Below, one piece after another: positions 13,643 through 25,611 of a DNA stretch of 64,000 bases. This stretch comes from Craspedostauros australis (Eukaryota > Bacillariophyta > Bacillariophyceae > Mastogloiales > Achnanthaceae), in assembly GCA_026770025.1 (NCBI GenBank), contig JAMXDE010000019.1, positions 1,054,001 to 1,118,000 on the forward strand, in the 5' to 3' direction. The translations under genes were made by a program, and so were the position numbers. Under the pieces are notes generated by a model. It saw only the letters and a list, made by a program, of their open reading frames with translations. It had not been told where the DNA came from and did no database searches. Positions within the stretch are counted from its first letter, which is position 1, and each line of letters begins with the position of its first letter.

Positions 13643-13913
13643 ATTACCATACTAGTTGTCATTGTCATACTGCCTACAATATCTTTTCTGGCGCCAAGAT
13701 GTTTCTACTTGTGGTCATGTTGTTGATGTCACACCCAGTATGTTGGCTGTTGCTCTCTCTGTGTTTGTGTTTGTGTACAGTAGAGCATTCGTATTTCTGT
13801 GTGGGCGAACAACATGAGCGGAAATGACGCACCCGGACAAGCCAACAGACAGAAGGAAACTTGTGTGTGTCTGCGACAAAGCCCCCACAGGGATCACTTG
13901 GAGGGACACTCTC

Positions 13914-14050
13914 GATTCAGAATCAGAATGGAAAAATTCTGAAGTTCTGAAGTTCTGAAGTTCTGACTCGATTCTGAATCCGTTCTGAAAGTCTGAATCC
14001 GTTCTGAAATTCTGAATCCGTTCTGAATCGGAGCCTGATTCTGAATCAAG
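13914..14050. repeat. TTCTGAATC repeat cluster, right subterminal region of H2
   Basis: There are at least three TTCTGAATCCGTTCTGA units, three GAAGTTCT units and a few complementary copies. The array lies ~200 bp inside the right end and matches the cluster at 9357-9452 in the same orientation on the plus strand, so it is a direct rather than inverted copy. Confidence 0.75.
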
Positions 14051-17000
14051 CTGAAACACGCCAGCCGTGCTCTCTGACACGGAAACAGACTGACACGCGT
14101 AACGCTAATATAACGTCTATACAAATTCAAATTATTGCTTCAGCACGAAGTTTGGTTACGCGGGACTCGATTGGAAACGTCATTGGGTTCCATGGACGGT
14201 CTGTCCGTCGTATTTATCCATGACTAATCCAAGTACCGGACGGTGCAGCCCTTTTGAAGTGCCGATTTCCACCAACCAGCCTGTTTTGACACTATTTAGT
14301 GGCTCAAAACGTCCAGATGTCCATACGACATCTCATGGACACAGAGGTTTCCCATCGACTTGGAAGGTTAGTATATAAATATAGACTAACTACACCACAC
14401 AGGAAAAGTACAAGCCACGTCATATATGTTTGTCATGAATGCCATAGAATGCATGTAAATAGTCCATACGAATATATAACATCTAATTAAGGGATAATTA
14501 CTACTTTAGTTTGTTGGTATGTGCATAATCCACCTGTTTGCTCCGCCTCTTTGCGTTGTGGATCGTATTCTGACCAAACCTTCATTGAAAAGGATAAAAT
14601 GCGACATTCTAACAAGATCGGCGCATCGAGGGCATTCCCATGGGTATAAATCCAGCTTGCAAGTGACTGGATCCAGCTAGAAGGTGTTGCAGATTATACG
14701 CGATCACATCATGTGATACCGCACAGTGACTGTGTGCGGTGTGCAGAGCTTTACCCAAACCTTCATATGAAAGATCCAACATTTAGAATTCTGCCAACCC
14801 CATCATTGCGGCGGCGCTTCAATGGGCACGGGAGTGGCTTGGGAGGATCTGGATCCTTCTTGAAGAAGTGCTGGTATCCAGATCTGCGGATCTTGTGATC
14901 CTGTGCGGCACACATGATGCTGTTCTCTATTCCAAGTATATATGCATTCCACAGGCTGTTTTGAGAGATCCGACCAACCACACCACTCCAAGCGTGCCAC
15001 ATAGAATCCGAACATGGAGTTTGAAGTCATGGATCCGCCAGGAAGGGATCGAAATCTGCAAACGTGAATATCATGCAGCACTGATCGTTGCACATCAAGC
15101 TATACGATGTTCTGAGCACATGTACGCAGAAAATTTCGATCACATACCAATCCAACGCTTTGTCCACTCCAAGCACATTCCAAAGAGTACGATCCTGGAG
15201 TTTGGGGTCCTAGATCTGTACGGCCATTATCGATATCTGCAGATGCCGATATTCCCCAGCACTGCGCGGGCCGGGAGTGTGCGATACGAATCGCACTGTA
15301 CAGTATTCCGCATATCTATGCATCCGGCCAGCCGTCTTGAGAGATGCGACCAGTGAAGCTACTCCAAGCAGACTCCGAAGGCGATGACCATGGAGTTGAA
15401 AGATCAAGACCTGTTTGGAAAGATGTAATTCTACAGATGCTGATGTCCAGTGGCACTTGGCAGCGCCGTGACATGTGAATCACCTGGGCGCATGCCGATA
15501 TGCCTTGTTGACGCCTGTACGGCATCAAACAATATATCTGTACTCTGTGGAGTGTGTTGTGAGCCATCGAAGTATTGTATTGAAATATGATCGACATTTT
15601 CTATGCACGTATGCTCAGAACACTGTACAGCTTGGTGCGTACCGTTCAGTAAGTACTGTGTTATATTCATACCTGCAGAATTAGATCGCTTCCAGACAGA
15701 TCTAAGACTTCAAACTCCATGGCTGTAGTCTTTGGAGTGTGTTTGGAGTGGTGTAGCTGATCGGATCTCTCAAAACGGCCTGCCAAATGCATAGATATTC
15801 AGAAGACTACAGCACGATGCGTATCACACAGTATTACAATATTCACAGATTTGGATACCAGCATCTCTTCCAGACAGATATAGACACTCGCAAGTTGGTA
15901 TTTTTCCGATTGGAATGCCCTCAATGCGCCGATCTTGTTAGAATGTAGTATTGCTATCTTTCCCAATGAAGGTTTCGTCTGAATACGATCCACAAGCAAG
16001 CACTTGGAGCAAACAGACGGGTGATGTGCTTATCTATGACTAAAACAGGCATTGATTCCCTTCATAAGATGCTATTCATTCTTGTGGACTAATTAATGGC
16101 ATATTGTTACGAGTATTAACAAATAAATATGCTGTGGCTTGTACTTTTCATGTGTGGTATTGGCAGTCTAAATTTATATACTAGCCATACGGGCCGACGC
16201 GAAACCTCTGTGTCCATGAGATGTCGCATGGACATTTTGACGGTTTGAGTCGGTAAGCAACACAAAACAGGCTGGTTGGTGGAAATCGGCACTTCAAAAG
16301 GGCTGGTTCGTGAATTTCCTCGAATAATCGCATGCGCTATGCGGAGAAAAAGGAATGGTGCGACATCCGACGTTCGTGTTCGTTTCGGAAGAGCATCACA
16401 GATCTGCATCGTGGCATACCAAGGATTCTCGCAGGGAAGCATGCATTTGTTCCGACCACAAGCATAAATATGTTTTGCAAACTGATTGGTCATGATGCAG
16501 CAACAAAACGATTGTTGATGTGCTTCAAAAGTGCACGACGGACCTGCGTTGGTGCCCAAGTTGCTGCCCGCACGTCTCTTTTGCGACCTGATTGCTTGCG
16601 TCATTGCGCATGCGCAGTAAATGCACGACGTGCACATGTGCAAGTGCGGGGCAAGCACCATGCGCACGGAAAGTACACGCGCAGTGCATGCGCAGAAATC
16701 ACCAACGCGTCTCCTGATGTGCGCATCTGCGGCGCGTTTCCCCAACTCCATGCATCTTCGCTTCATCCGCACAATTCCCAACGGTGGCCATTCATCGGTG
16801 CATCCGCACAATTCCCACGACATCACTGCGACACTGTTCGGTCATGACTGTGACATAAATAATGTTCTAGATCTACACAAGACTGAATAGACTAACATCA
16901 TTGATCACTGAAAAGAATCATAAAACGACGAAAAGGCTGATTCTGTTCAATTTAATCGCTATCTAATGGCCAAGAACACTAGTAATTTATTTGATGCTCT

Positions 17001-18654
17001 GTTGTTTATTGCTTTTGAGCACTAAAAGTTAAAGTGGAAGTGACACCGTGATGGCAAGAGGTGGGATCGGATTCATGTCGTATCGGACTTGCACAAGACA
17101 TGAGAAAGACATATTTTTGCATCAAAACGCGAGACGACACGAATGTGCAGAGAATGTGCAGATCGTCGGGAAGATGTTGACAAATGTGCGGATGCGCGGA
17201 AAATGTGCAGATCGTTGGGAAGATGCTGACAGATGTCCGGGGAGCAGGGGAAATAGACGACATTTTCCCGGATGTAGGGAAAATGTCAGCATTTCCTGTT
17301 ATTGTTTTCCTGTATTTCCCAAGATTGCAAAACGAGTCCCATTGCATCTGTTTGGCATCATGTGTAGTGCTTTGTAAGAACTTCACATGTACCATGTCGA
17401 CTGCTCCATGTGTTGTACAATGATACCATCAACTTTGTGTATCGCGATTTCCGAGACACGTTCAAGTCGTGTTGTTTTCGTTGTTCCAACAAACAGTTGC
17501 CGGTTGTGTGCAATTCTACTCGTATTTGCAAAGAGCGTTTTTGGATTGTTCTCGCTTAGTCGCTTCGCCCATGCACGTTTCTTCGCAAATCCGATTGCTG
17601 TTGCGCGATACACAGATGGCACTCATTGGTGGTGGATTGCTGCAAGCAGAACAAGTGTGCGCATTCACGTGCGTCATGCGGAGAACAGAGCAGTTGTGAT
17701 TCAAAGACGGCGGAGCGGTCTATTTACACTCATGACTGAACACCTGGTTGTCTGATGTTTGCTTGTATTCATAAGGGAAGAGAGATACAGAGTATGCGGG
17801 AGTGCAGTAGAGTGGAGGAGTACAGCGCCTGTGTTCTGATACGAATGTGAATGTGAAGAGTGCCAGCATGAGCATTCATGGTGCCATGTATTGGTTTTGG
17901 GGTTGGTACTCACACATTGCCGCACACTAATGTCACGCTGCGTGCCCAAGGTGCATGCGAAGAAATGTGCTGTTTCATTGCATTGCCGCATACCCAGCAC
18001 TGTCGGAATGTGTGGTGAAGCGCGAGCATGCTCTTTTCCTTCCACCACACAGAGAAAGTTCTGGCATTCCCGTTCTCAACCTCAACTTGGCATCCTGATG
18101 CAAGGCGAGACCCGATGTGGAGGATGTGAATGCAGAACACCATTGTTACAGACGTGGTAACAAAGAACAATGTCCTGTGCATACTTATCCTGAGGATGAC
18201 GACAACATGTTTGCGACAATTGCAGTGTTGCTCTTCTCCGCTTGCACTTGGGCTTGTTCCTTGACAACGGAATAGTGGTGTGCGCTATTTGCAGCCAAGC
18301 AATGGCGCAACATCTGACATTCGTGTTCGTTTCAGCAAAGCATCACAGGTCTGGAGGACAGGGTAAAATGATTCTTGTATGGAAGCATGCGTTTGTTTCC
18401 GCCACAAGCATAAATGTCATTCGCAAACTGGTTGGTCATGATGCATCAACAAACGCGATTGTCGATGTGCTCCAACAGTGTGCGACGGACCTGCGCCGGC
18501 GTGCAATTTGCTGTCCATGTGTCGCCCCGCACGTCTGATCGCTACGTCATTGCACACGGAAAGTGGATGCGCAAGCGCAGCCAAAGTGCACGTGCAGCGG
18601 ATGTCCGGCGGATGCGCAACACAAGTGCAATGCATGTGTTGCAGTTGTGCGCAC

Positions 18655-18990
18655 TCCACATGCGCTTCGACTGCACATGCACATGCACATGCACATGCAC
18701 TTTCCGTGCACATGCACTTGCACTTTCCGCGCACATGCAGATGCACACGCACTTTTCATGCACATGCACATGCACATGCACATGCACATGCACTTTTCCT
18801 GTGCCTGCATTTTCCCTGCTCATGCACATGCACATGCACATGCACAGCACTATTCCTGCGCCTGCATTTTCCCTGCTCGTGCGCATGCACCGCACTTCGA
18901 CTGCGCTTTTCCTTGCGCCTGCATTTTCCCTGCGCATGCACTGCACATGCACATGCACTGCACTTTTCCTGCACATGCATTTTCCCTGCA
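18655..18990. repeat. TGCACA low-complexity block of X0
   Basis: Alternating TGCACATGCACA and TGCACTTT words fill ~330 bp and give cysteine/histidine-rich frames on both strands that are not genes. The block is present in each X copy with a different length. Confidence 0.9.
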
Positions 18991-19006
18991 GATGCATTTT
19001 CCCCTG

Positions 19007-22000
19007 GGAGCAGGGGAAATAGACGACATTTTCCCGGATGTAGGGAAAATGTCAGCATTTCCTGTTATTGTTTTCCTATATTTCCCAGCACTACAAAACG
19101 AGTCCCATTGCATCTGTTAGGCATCATGTGTAGTGCTTTGTAAGAACTTCACATGTACCATGTCGACTGCTCCATGTGTTGTACAATGATACCATCAACT
19201 TTGTGTATCGCGATTTCCGAGACACGTTCAAGTCGTGTTGTTTTCGCGGTTCCAACAAACAGTTGCCGGTTGTGTGCAATTCTACTCGCATTTGCAAAGA
19301 GCGTTTTTGGATTGTTCTCATTTAGTCGCTTCGCCCATGCACGTTTCTTCGCAAATCCGATTGCTGTTGCACGATACACAGATGGCACTCATTGGTGGTG
19401 GATTGCTGCAAGCAGAGCAACTGTGCGCATTCAAGTGCGTCATGCGGAGAACAGAGCAGTTGTGATTCGAAGACGGCGGAGCGGTCTATATACACTCATG
19501 ACTGAACACCTGGTTGTCTGAAGTTTGCTTGTATTCATAAGGGAAGAGAGATACAGAGTATGCGGGAGTGCAGTAGAGTGGAGGAGTACAGCGCCTGTGT
19601 TCTGATAAGAATGTGAATGTGAAGAGTGCCAGCATGAGCATTCATGGTGCCGCGTATCGGTTTTGGGGTTGGTGCTGACGCATCGCGGCGCACCAATGTC
19701 ACGCTGTGTACTCAAGGTGCATGCGAAGAAATGTGCTGTTTCATTCCATTGCCGCATACCCAGCACTGTCAGAATGTGTGGTGAAGCACGAGCATGCTCT
19801 TCTCCTTCCACCACACAGAGAAAGTTCTGGCATTCCCGTTCTCAGCCTCAACTTGGCATCCTGATGCAAGGCGAGACCCGATGTGGAGGATGTGAATGCA
19901 GAACGCCATTGTTACAGATGTGGTAACAAAGAACAATGTCCTGTGCATACTTATCCTGAGGATGATGACAACATGTTTGCGACAATTGCAGTGTTGCTCT
20001 TCTCCGCTCGCGCTTGGGCTTGTTCCTCGACAACGGAATAGTGGTGTGCGCTATTTGCAGCCAAGCAATGGCGCAACATCTGAAGTTCGTGTTCGTTTCA
20101 GCAAAGCATCACAGGTCTGGAGGACAGGGTAAAATGATTCTTGTATGGAAGCATGCGTTTGTTTCCGCCACAAGCATAAATGTCATTCGCAAACTGGTTG
20201 GTCATGATGCATCTACAAACACGATTATCGATGTGCTCCGGCAGTGTGCGACGGACCTGCGCCAGCGTGCAATTTGCTGTCCATGTGTCGCCCCGCGCGT
20301 CTGATCGCTGCGTGATTGCACATGGAAAGTGGATGCGCAAGCGCAGCCAAAGTGCACGTGCAGCGGATGTCCGGCGGATGCGCAACGCATGTGCATTGCA
20401 GTTGTGCGCGCTGCACCATGGACTTCGACTGCACATGCGCATGTACATGCACTTCGGCTGCACATGGTCTGCACTGCACATGCATTTCGGCAGCGCGTGG
20501 ACTGCACTGCACATGCACATGCACTTGCACTTGCACTTTCCGCGCACATGCACTTCACATGCAGATGCACACGCACTTTTCATGCACATGCACTTTCCGC
20601 GCACATGCACTTCACACGCAGATGCACACGCACTTTTCATGCACATGCACTGCACTGCACATGCACTTCGACTGCGCATGCACTTCGACTGCGCGTGCAC
20701 ATGCACTGCACTGCACATGCACTTTTCCAGCGCCTGCATTTTCCCTGCTCATGCACATGCACATGCACTGCACTTTTCCTGCGCCTGCGTTTTCCCTGCT
20801 CGTGCGCATGCACTGCACTTCGACTGAACATGCGCATGCACTGCATTTTCCCTGCAGATGCATTTTCCCTGCGCATGCATTTTCCCTGCGCATGCATTTC
20901 CCCTGCGCATGCATTTTCCCCTGCGCATGCATTTTCCCTGCACAACTACAATTCCCACGACATCACTGTGACACTGTTCGGTCATGACTGTGACACTGTT
21001 CGGTCATGACTGTGACATAAATAATGTTCTAGATCTACACAAAACTGCATAGACTAACATCATTGATCACTGAAAAGAATCATAAAACGACGAAAAGGCT
21101 GATTCTGTTCAATTTAATCGCTATCAAATGGCCAAGAACACTACTAATTTATTTGATCTTCTGTTGTTTATTGCTTTTGAGCACTAAAAGTTATAGTGGA
21201 AGTGGCACCATGATGGCAAGAGGTGGGATCGGATTCATGTCGTATCGGACATACACAAGACATGAATAAGACATATTTTTGCATCAAAACGCGAGACGAC
21301 CCGGATGTGCAGAGAATGTGCAGATGAACGGGAAGATGTTGACAAATGTGCGGATGCGGGGAAAATGTGCAGATCGTTGGGAAGATGCTGATAGATGTCC
21401 GGATGAGCAGTACGAATGTTGACGAATGCGACGTTGTGCACGAAATGTGCAGATCGCAGGGAAGATGTCGACACATGCGCGGATGCGCGGAAAATGTGCA
21501 TGATGTGCAGTGCATGCGCGAGGAATGATGTGTGGAGGATGTTGTTGTAACGAACATGCACTGGCACCATCCGCATGCAAATAGCCTGCACTGCGCAGTG
21601 TGTTCGATGACAACCACACATGCGGAGAGGCGCATGACGTCGAACACGTGCATGCGAATGCATGAAGTGTTGGTGACAACTGATTTGTGCAGAGCAAGAG
21701 TCGATTCACGTTGTGCAGAGACGCATCACTCTTTTCGCAGGACGCATTGACATCTTCGTCGAATGTGCACACCCCTGTTCTGCAAAAAGGTCATGAAGTG
21801 CTGGTTCGCATCTCTTTTTCCTCCCCCATGACACAATCACTGATTGGTAATTGTGCCACGGCGTTCCGACGGAAATTCTTTTTCCCACCAAAACAGAGAA
21901 TACGATCAGCTCAATCGCGCACCATTGCCACATCCACGCCTTGAAGAAGGAGGATCCGTCTTCGATGTACATGTCCGCGCTTCCCATGCAGTCATCACAG

Positions 22001-23435
22001 ATGCAGTCATCACAGATGCAGTCACAAAAATACAGAAGTGCAACACACTTCTCTTTTGCGATGCCGTGCTGGTGATGATTTAACTTTTGTGATTGCCGCC
22101 TGCAGCGACTCCCCATTGTCCAAGCCCAACATCGCTGTGTTTCTCGCGAAAAGAGGGAGAATTGTTCAGGCGCATGTTCGATCGGAGGGGAAGAACGAGA
22201 TCACAATGATGTTGATGTGGTTGGACTTGTTGTGTTTGGCCGAATTCTTCCCCAATTCCTCATGCGCGTGTCAGCTCCAATGCAGCCGTCGCCACCACCC
22301 ACGTCATACCATCCGAATGCGTTGAAGTACGACTAACGCAGAACCTCCTCGTGTCTGGCCATCGGCATCGGCATCACTGATCGCAGGTATCACACGTGTA
22401 TGCGTATCGCAGCAGCACACACTGTCACACACGGCAAGCCCGCCGTGACACCAGCCAGTTGCGTGCGGGCTTGTGCACAAGTCGCGTCATCACGTTGTGC
22501 ACTGCAGTGATACGTGAACAATCATGTCATCGCAACCATACCAGTACAATACAAGCCAAGATGAGCAGTACTATTCGAATGACAATCATCTTGCTATTGC
22601 AACAGACAAGTGCAGAAGTGTCTGTACAATACACCACATCAATGGCAACTGGTTTGTGACCTGAATAGAGTGCGAGCAGAGCAGGGTGGAGTAGAGTATT
22701 GGAGGAGGAGAGGAGTAGCTATCAGTGCAACAATGCACGAATGTGCCAACAACAACGGTTCACTTCCATTTTGTGACGACAGCAGCAGCATGTTTGTGTG
22801 GTGCTGCTCTCGTGACACGTTGTGTGTTGTGTTATTTGGCGCACACTGAGATGGACAAACTCGCACCACGGAGAACACATGCTTTGTCGCCCTCTTCGAA
22901 ATCGAAGAACACTTTTCGTGACCAAAGGGTTTGCGTGAGAGGAGTATTACTTGAAGTTCGCTGGACACTGTCGCCACCGCAAAATGGACTGCAACCTGGC
23001 ACGGCAAATGACACAGAAACGAGACAGCAAGCGCACGCTTGTGAGTTCACAGAAGGATGACCAGGAACCACGAGCAGGTGATTCCTCTATTTGTGTTGGC
23101 GATTTGCGTGCATGGAACAGAGACACCGAATGCATGACTGTGGGTGTCGCGCCCGTCGGATGACAACGAAAGCGGGTCCAACGCCGAGAAACACTCGGTG
23201 CTGTGTGAAGGACATGAACGACGCAGAAACCAACGCAGAACCAAACGACCACAGTAGGCGCCACCAAAACCACAAACGCCAACAACAACTCCCATTGGAG
23301 TACTATCGATACCACTTGCGTGTTTTTTGCATCGTCCTGACAGCATTGGTCGTATCAGTCTGATGCGGGGAAATGCTCGTGAACAAGTGCATAAAAACAG
23401 CCTTTTTTTTGAGCGACGACTATTTCCCCTGCTCC
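19007..23435 (+). mobile_element. X1, full-length non-autonomous X element nested in X0
   Basis: The 4429-bp element has termini GGAGCAGGGGAAATAG and CTATTTCCCCTGCTCC and is flanked by CTG at 19004-19006 and 23436-23438. X0 continues across the site, which lies in its TTTTCCCTGCGCATGC array. The element contains, in order: a terminal block, the block starting CACATGTACCATGTCG (19150), the block starting CACTCATGACTGAAC (19492), the TGCACA block (20400-20840), the CATGCATTTTCCCTG array (20842-20940), an AT-richer middle (20980-21250) and a right half. No transposase is present. The terminal GGAGC and the CWG duplication are shared with Harbinger element E1, which suggests cross-mobilisation. 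Confidence 0.87.
20400..20945. repeat. TGCACA block and CATGCATTTTCCCTG array of X1
   Basis: The TGCACA-rich block (about 20400-20840) is followed by five or six tandem units of CATGCATTTTCCCTG (20842-20940). Insertion of X1 into X0 occurred in the matching array of X0. Confidence 0.88.
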
Positions 23436-23904
23436 CTGCGCATGCGTTTTCCCCTGCGCATGCATTTTCCCTGCACAACTACAATTACCAAGACACAACT
23501 ACGACATGATTCGGTCCTTACTGAGACATGAAATCATATTCTATTTCTAGTCAATATTTCATAGACTAACATCATTGATCACACGAAAGAATCATACAAA
23601 AGAAGAAAAGGATGCTTGAATTCAGTTGAGACCTTAGCTATTTCCCCAATACACTAGTACGAACCTTAATTCTCTGTTGTTTGTTGCTAATTAGTACTAA
23701 AATTAAAGTGGAAATGATGCTGTGATGGCCAAGAGGCAGGATCGTATTCATGTCCTATCGGATATAAAACAGACATAACTAAGACATAAATACGTATGAG
23801 AACATGAGATGACCCGGATGTGCAGAGAATGTGCAGTTTGCAGGGAAGATGTCGACGCATGCGTGCATGCGCGAGGAATGTGCAGTTTGCAGGGGCGCAC
23901 GGTA

Positions 23905-24960
23905 AATTGTCCCCAGTAGGCCCAAACGAGAAGGTACTTAGATAGACCTATAATGTTTTAGGCCTACGGCGCGCGCCAGCCAGTCGAGGAACGCGCCGGC
24001 ATGGCCATGTGCTCACTATCCGTGTCTCACCGAACTGGTAGAGTTACGCGTATTTGTGGTATCATCGATATTCAAATTTGGGTCTATGAAAGTACCATAT
24101 TACCCACATATAACGTTACGCGCCAGCCGGCTTTTCTTCGCGCCAGCATGGCTGCGTGTTTTGCATCCGAATACACGTGACTGAATGTCCCCCTCGACGT
24201 CCACCTGAATGTCCCCCTTCGCTTTTTGCCCCCCTCAATGTCCCCCTCAACGTCCCCCTTCGCTTTTTTGTCCCCCTCAATGTCCCCCTCAACGTCCCCC
24301 TTTGCTTTTTTGTCCCCCTCCATGTCCTCCGTGGATCTTTTGCTTGCGGCAGCTTGCATTTGTCATGTGTAACTTGCACATCCGCACGTTAACAATGCGC
24401 CGGATTAATGAGATTCCCGACAACTCTCCTCGCCACACTTACACGATTTTGATGCTGATGTTCGTGCCACCTGTTTCTCTCTCTTCCTCTTGAGCCAACA
24501 AGAAAGCAATTGAAGATGAACAACAGCAGCGATCATCACTCCTGATGACAAAACAACATACTGTCAGGGGACATTCGATGGACACGGAGGAGGACAAAAA
24601 AGCGAAGGGGGACGTTGAGGGGGACATTGAGGGGGACAAAAAGCGAAGGGGGACATTCAGGTGGACGTCGAGGGGGACATTCAGTCACGTGTATTCGGAT
24701 GCAAAACACGCAGCCATGCTGGCGCGAAGAAAAGCCGGCTGGCGCGTAACGTTATATGTGGGTAATATGGTACTTTCATAGACCCAAATTTGAATATCGA
24801 TGATACCACAAATACGCGTAACTCTACCAGTTCGGTGAGACACGGATAGTGAGCACATGGCCATGCCGGCGCGTTCCTCGACTGGCTGGCGCGCGCCGTA
24901 GGCCTAACACATTATAGGTCTATCTAAGTGCCTTCTCGTTTGGGCCTACTGGGGACAATT
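23905..24960. mobile_element. M, hairpin-forming non-autonomous element inserted in the left TIR of T
   Basis: The 1056-bp element starts AATTGTCCCCAGTAGGCCC and ends with its complement. It is flanked by TA (23903-23904 and 24961-24962), the single TA of the T terminus GGGCGCACGGTAAGACCC. The arms (about 23905-24340 and 24570-24960) are near-perfect inverted repeats, so a single strand can fold into a ~400-bp hairpin with a ~230-bp loop. The left arm has extra ~42-bp units of the GTCCCCCTCAACGTCCCCCTT type (24180-24320) that the right arm lacks. A TA duplication suits Tc1/mariner-related foldback elements. Confidence 0.88.
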
Positions 24961-24962
24961 TA

Positions 24963-25120
24963 CGACCCAGGTCAGTGAGTCGACCAACCGTTTGTAAAGT
25001 AGAGTGGCACTTTTTCTTCGATTACCACCAAACTAAGCATACCAACCTACTCATTATAGTGTCCATAGCAACAGGAAAATTACCCAGAATCTCAAAGTCT
25101 ATAGTTTAGGTTTTATGGAC
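24963..25120 (+). repeat. Inner part of the left TIR of T
   Basis: It matches the complement of 30475-30632 with about four mismatches. The first 12 bases of the TIR lie at 23893-23904, before M. Confidence 0.9.
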
Positions 25121-25611
25121 AATCCAATATTTGAGGTCGTATGGGTCAATCACGTGCGTTCCACAATGTAGTTTTTCTGAAAGTTCTTTGCTGTTCTGAG
25201 TGAATATCGCAAGGTGCCCATTCACGTTAGTGTCTCCAGCTTTTTCCTTCCTCCTCGATCGTTTCGAACACGTTAAACAACGTTAGCGGCTCCAGAGTCC
25301 ATTGACATTTCCCGTTTGTGGACATCACACACATCACGCACATCATCGCCGCATGCGTATGACCACATCGTCGCCACGCAGACACAAAACTCCCGTCACA
25401 TTTTGGAGTCATTCCAAAGCTTCCTCCGCCGATGCAATGCTCATTCTATCTGTTGTGCTGCGGTTGTAGTGTGAGTAGTGAGAGTACTGGTTGCATTGGC
25501 AGTTGTGGTCGCCGCTGCTGCATCCAACACCTCCTCCACTCGCTTTCATTCCGCGTTCTCCAGTGCAATTCGTCGATCAATCAATCAATCTACTCTGTTA
25601 CCATCAACACC

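Larger units (their letters stand above)
9148..14245 (+). mobile_element. H2, apparently complete PIF/Harbinger element with CAG target duplication
   Basis: The ends are CACCGTCCGGTACTT (9148) and its complement ending at 14245. Similarity continues through TTAGTC-TGGATAAA for ~40 bp. CAG flanks both sides (9145-9147 and 14246-14248), and the other terminus of V shows the unoccupied site with one CAG. The 5.1-kb element holds three genes: transposase (plus, 9720-10674), an accessory gene (minus, 11015-12767) and a small basic protein (plus, 13106-13642). All three have open frames or clean GT-AG introns, so H2 could be, or recently was, autonomous. Confidence 0.85.
9129..16321. mobile_element. 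V, non-autonomous element with 9-bp target duplication, split by H2
   Basis: GAATAATCG occurs at 9120-9128 and again at 16322-16330, and is single in the related X sequences, so this is a 9-bp target duplication. The left terminus is GAGGAAATTCACGAACCAG (9129-9147). H2 then interrupts, and V resumes at 14249 with CCCTTTTGAAG. Read inward, the right end carries the same sequence uninterrupted, and similarity continues for over 200 bp (14249-14450 against about 16110-16303). Without H2 the element is ~2.1 kb. The interior (14.45-16.1 kb) has no gene. It holds a diverged ~100-bp motif (TTGAGAGATCCGACC...CACTCCAAGC) near 14957, 15333 and, inverted, near 15700-15775. Long terminal repeats plus a 9-bp duplication suggest a Mutator-like element. 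Confidence 0.78.

Noticed and set aside
14713-15684. Possible genes in the V interior
   Set aside because: All frames are under 170 codons, differ between the repeated segments, and contain no recognisable domain.
9129-16321. Harbinger element with a 9-bp duplication (V and H2 as a single element)
   Set aside because: The CAG pair around 9148-14245 and the uninterrupted right terminus of V show that two separate insertions are present.
18414-20990. Several overlapping Cys/His/Ala-rich frames of 100-220 codons on both strands
   Set aside because: They come from TGCACATGCAC repeats, occur in nearly all six frames, and differ in length between X copies.
24084-24359. Repetitive frame KAKGDVEGDIEGDK
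   Set aside because: A product of the 42-bp CCCCCTC units in the arms of M; the right arm gives the same peptide in mirror position.
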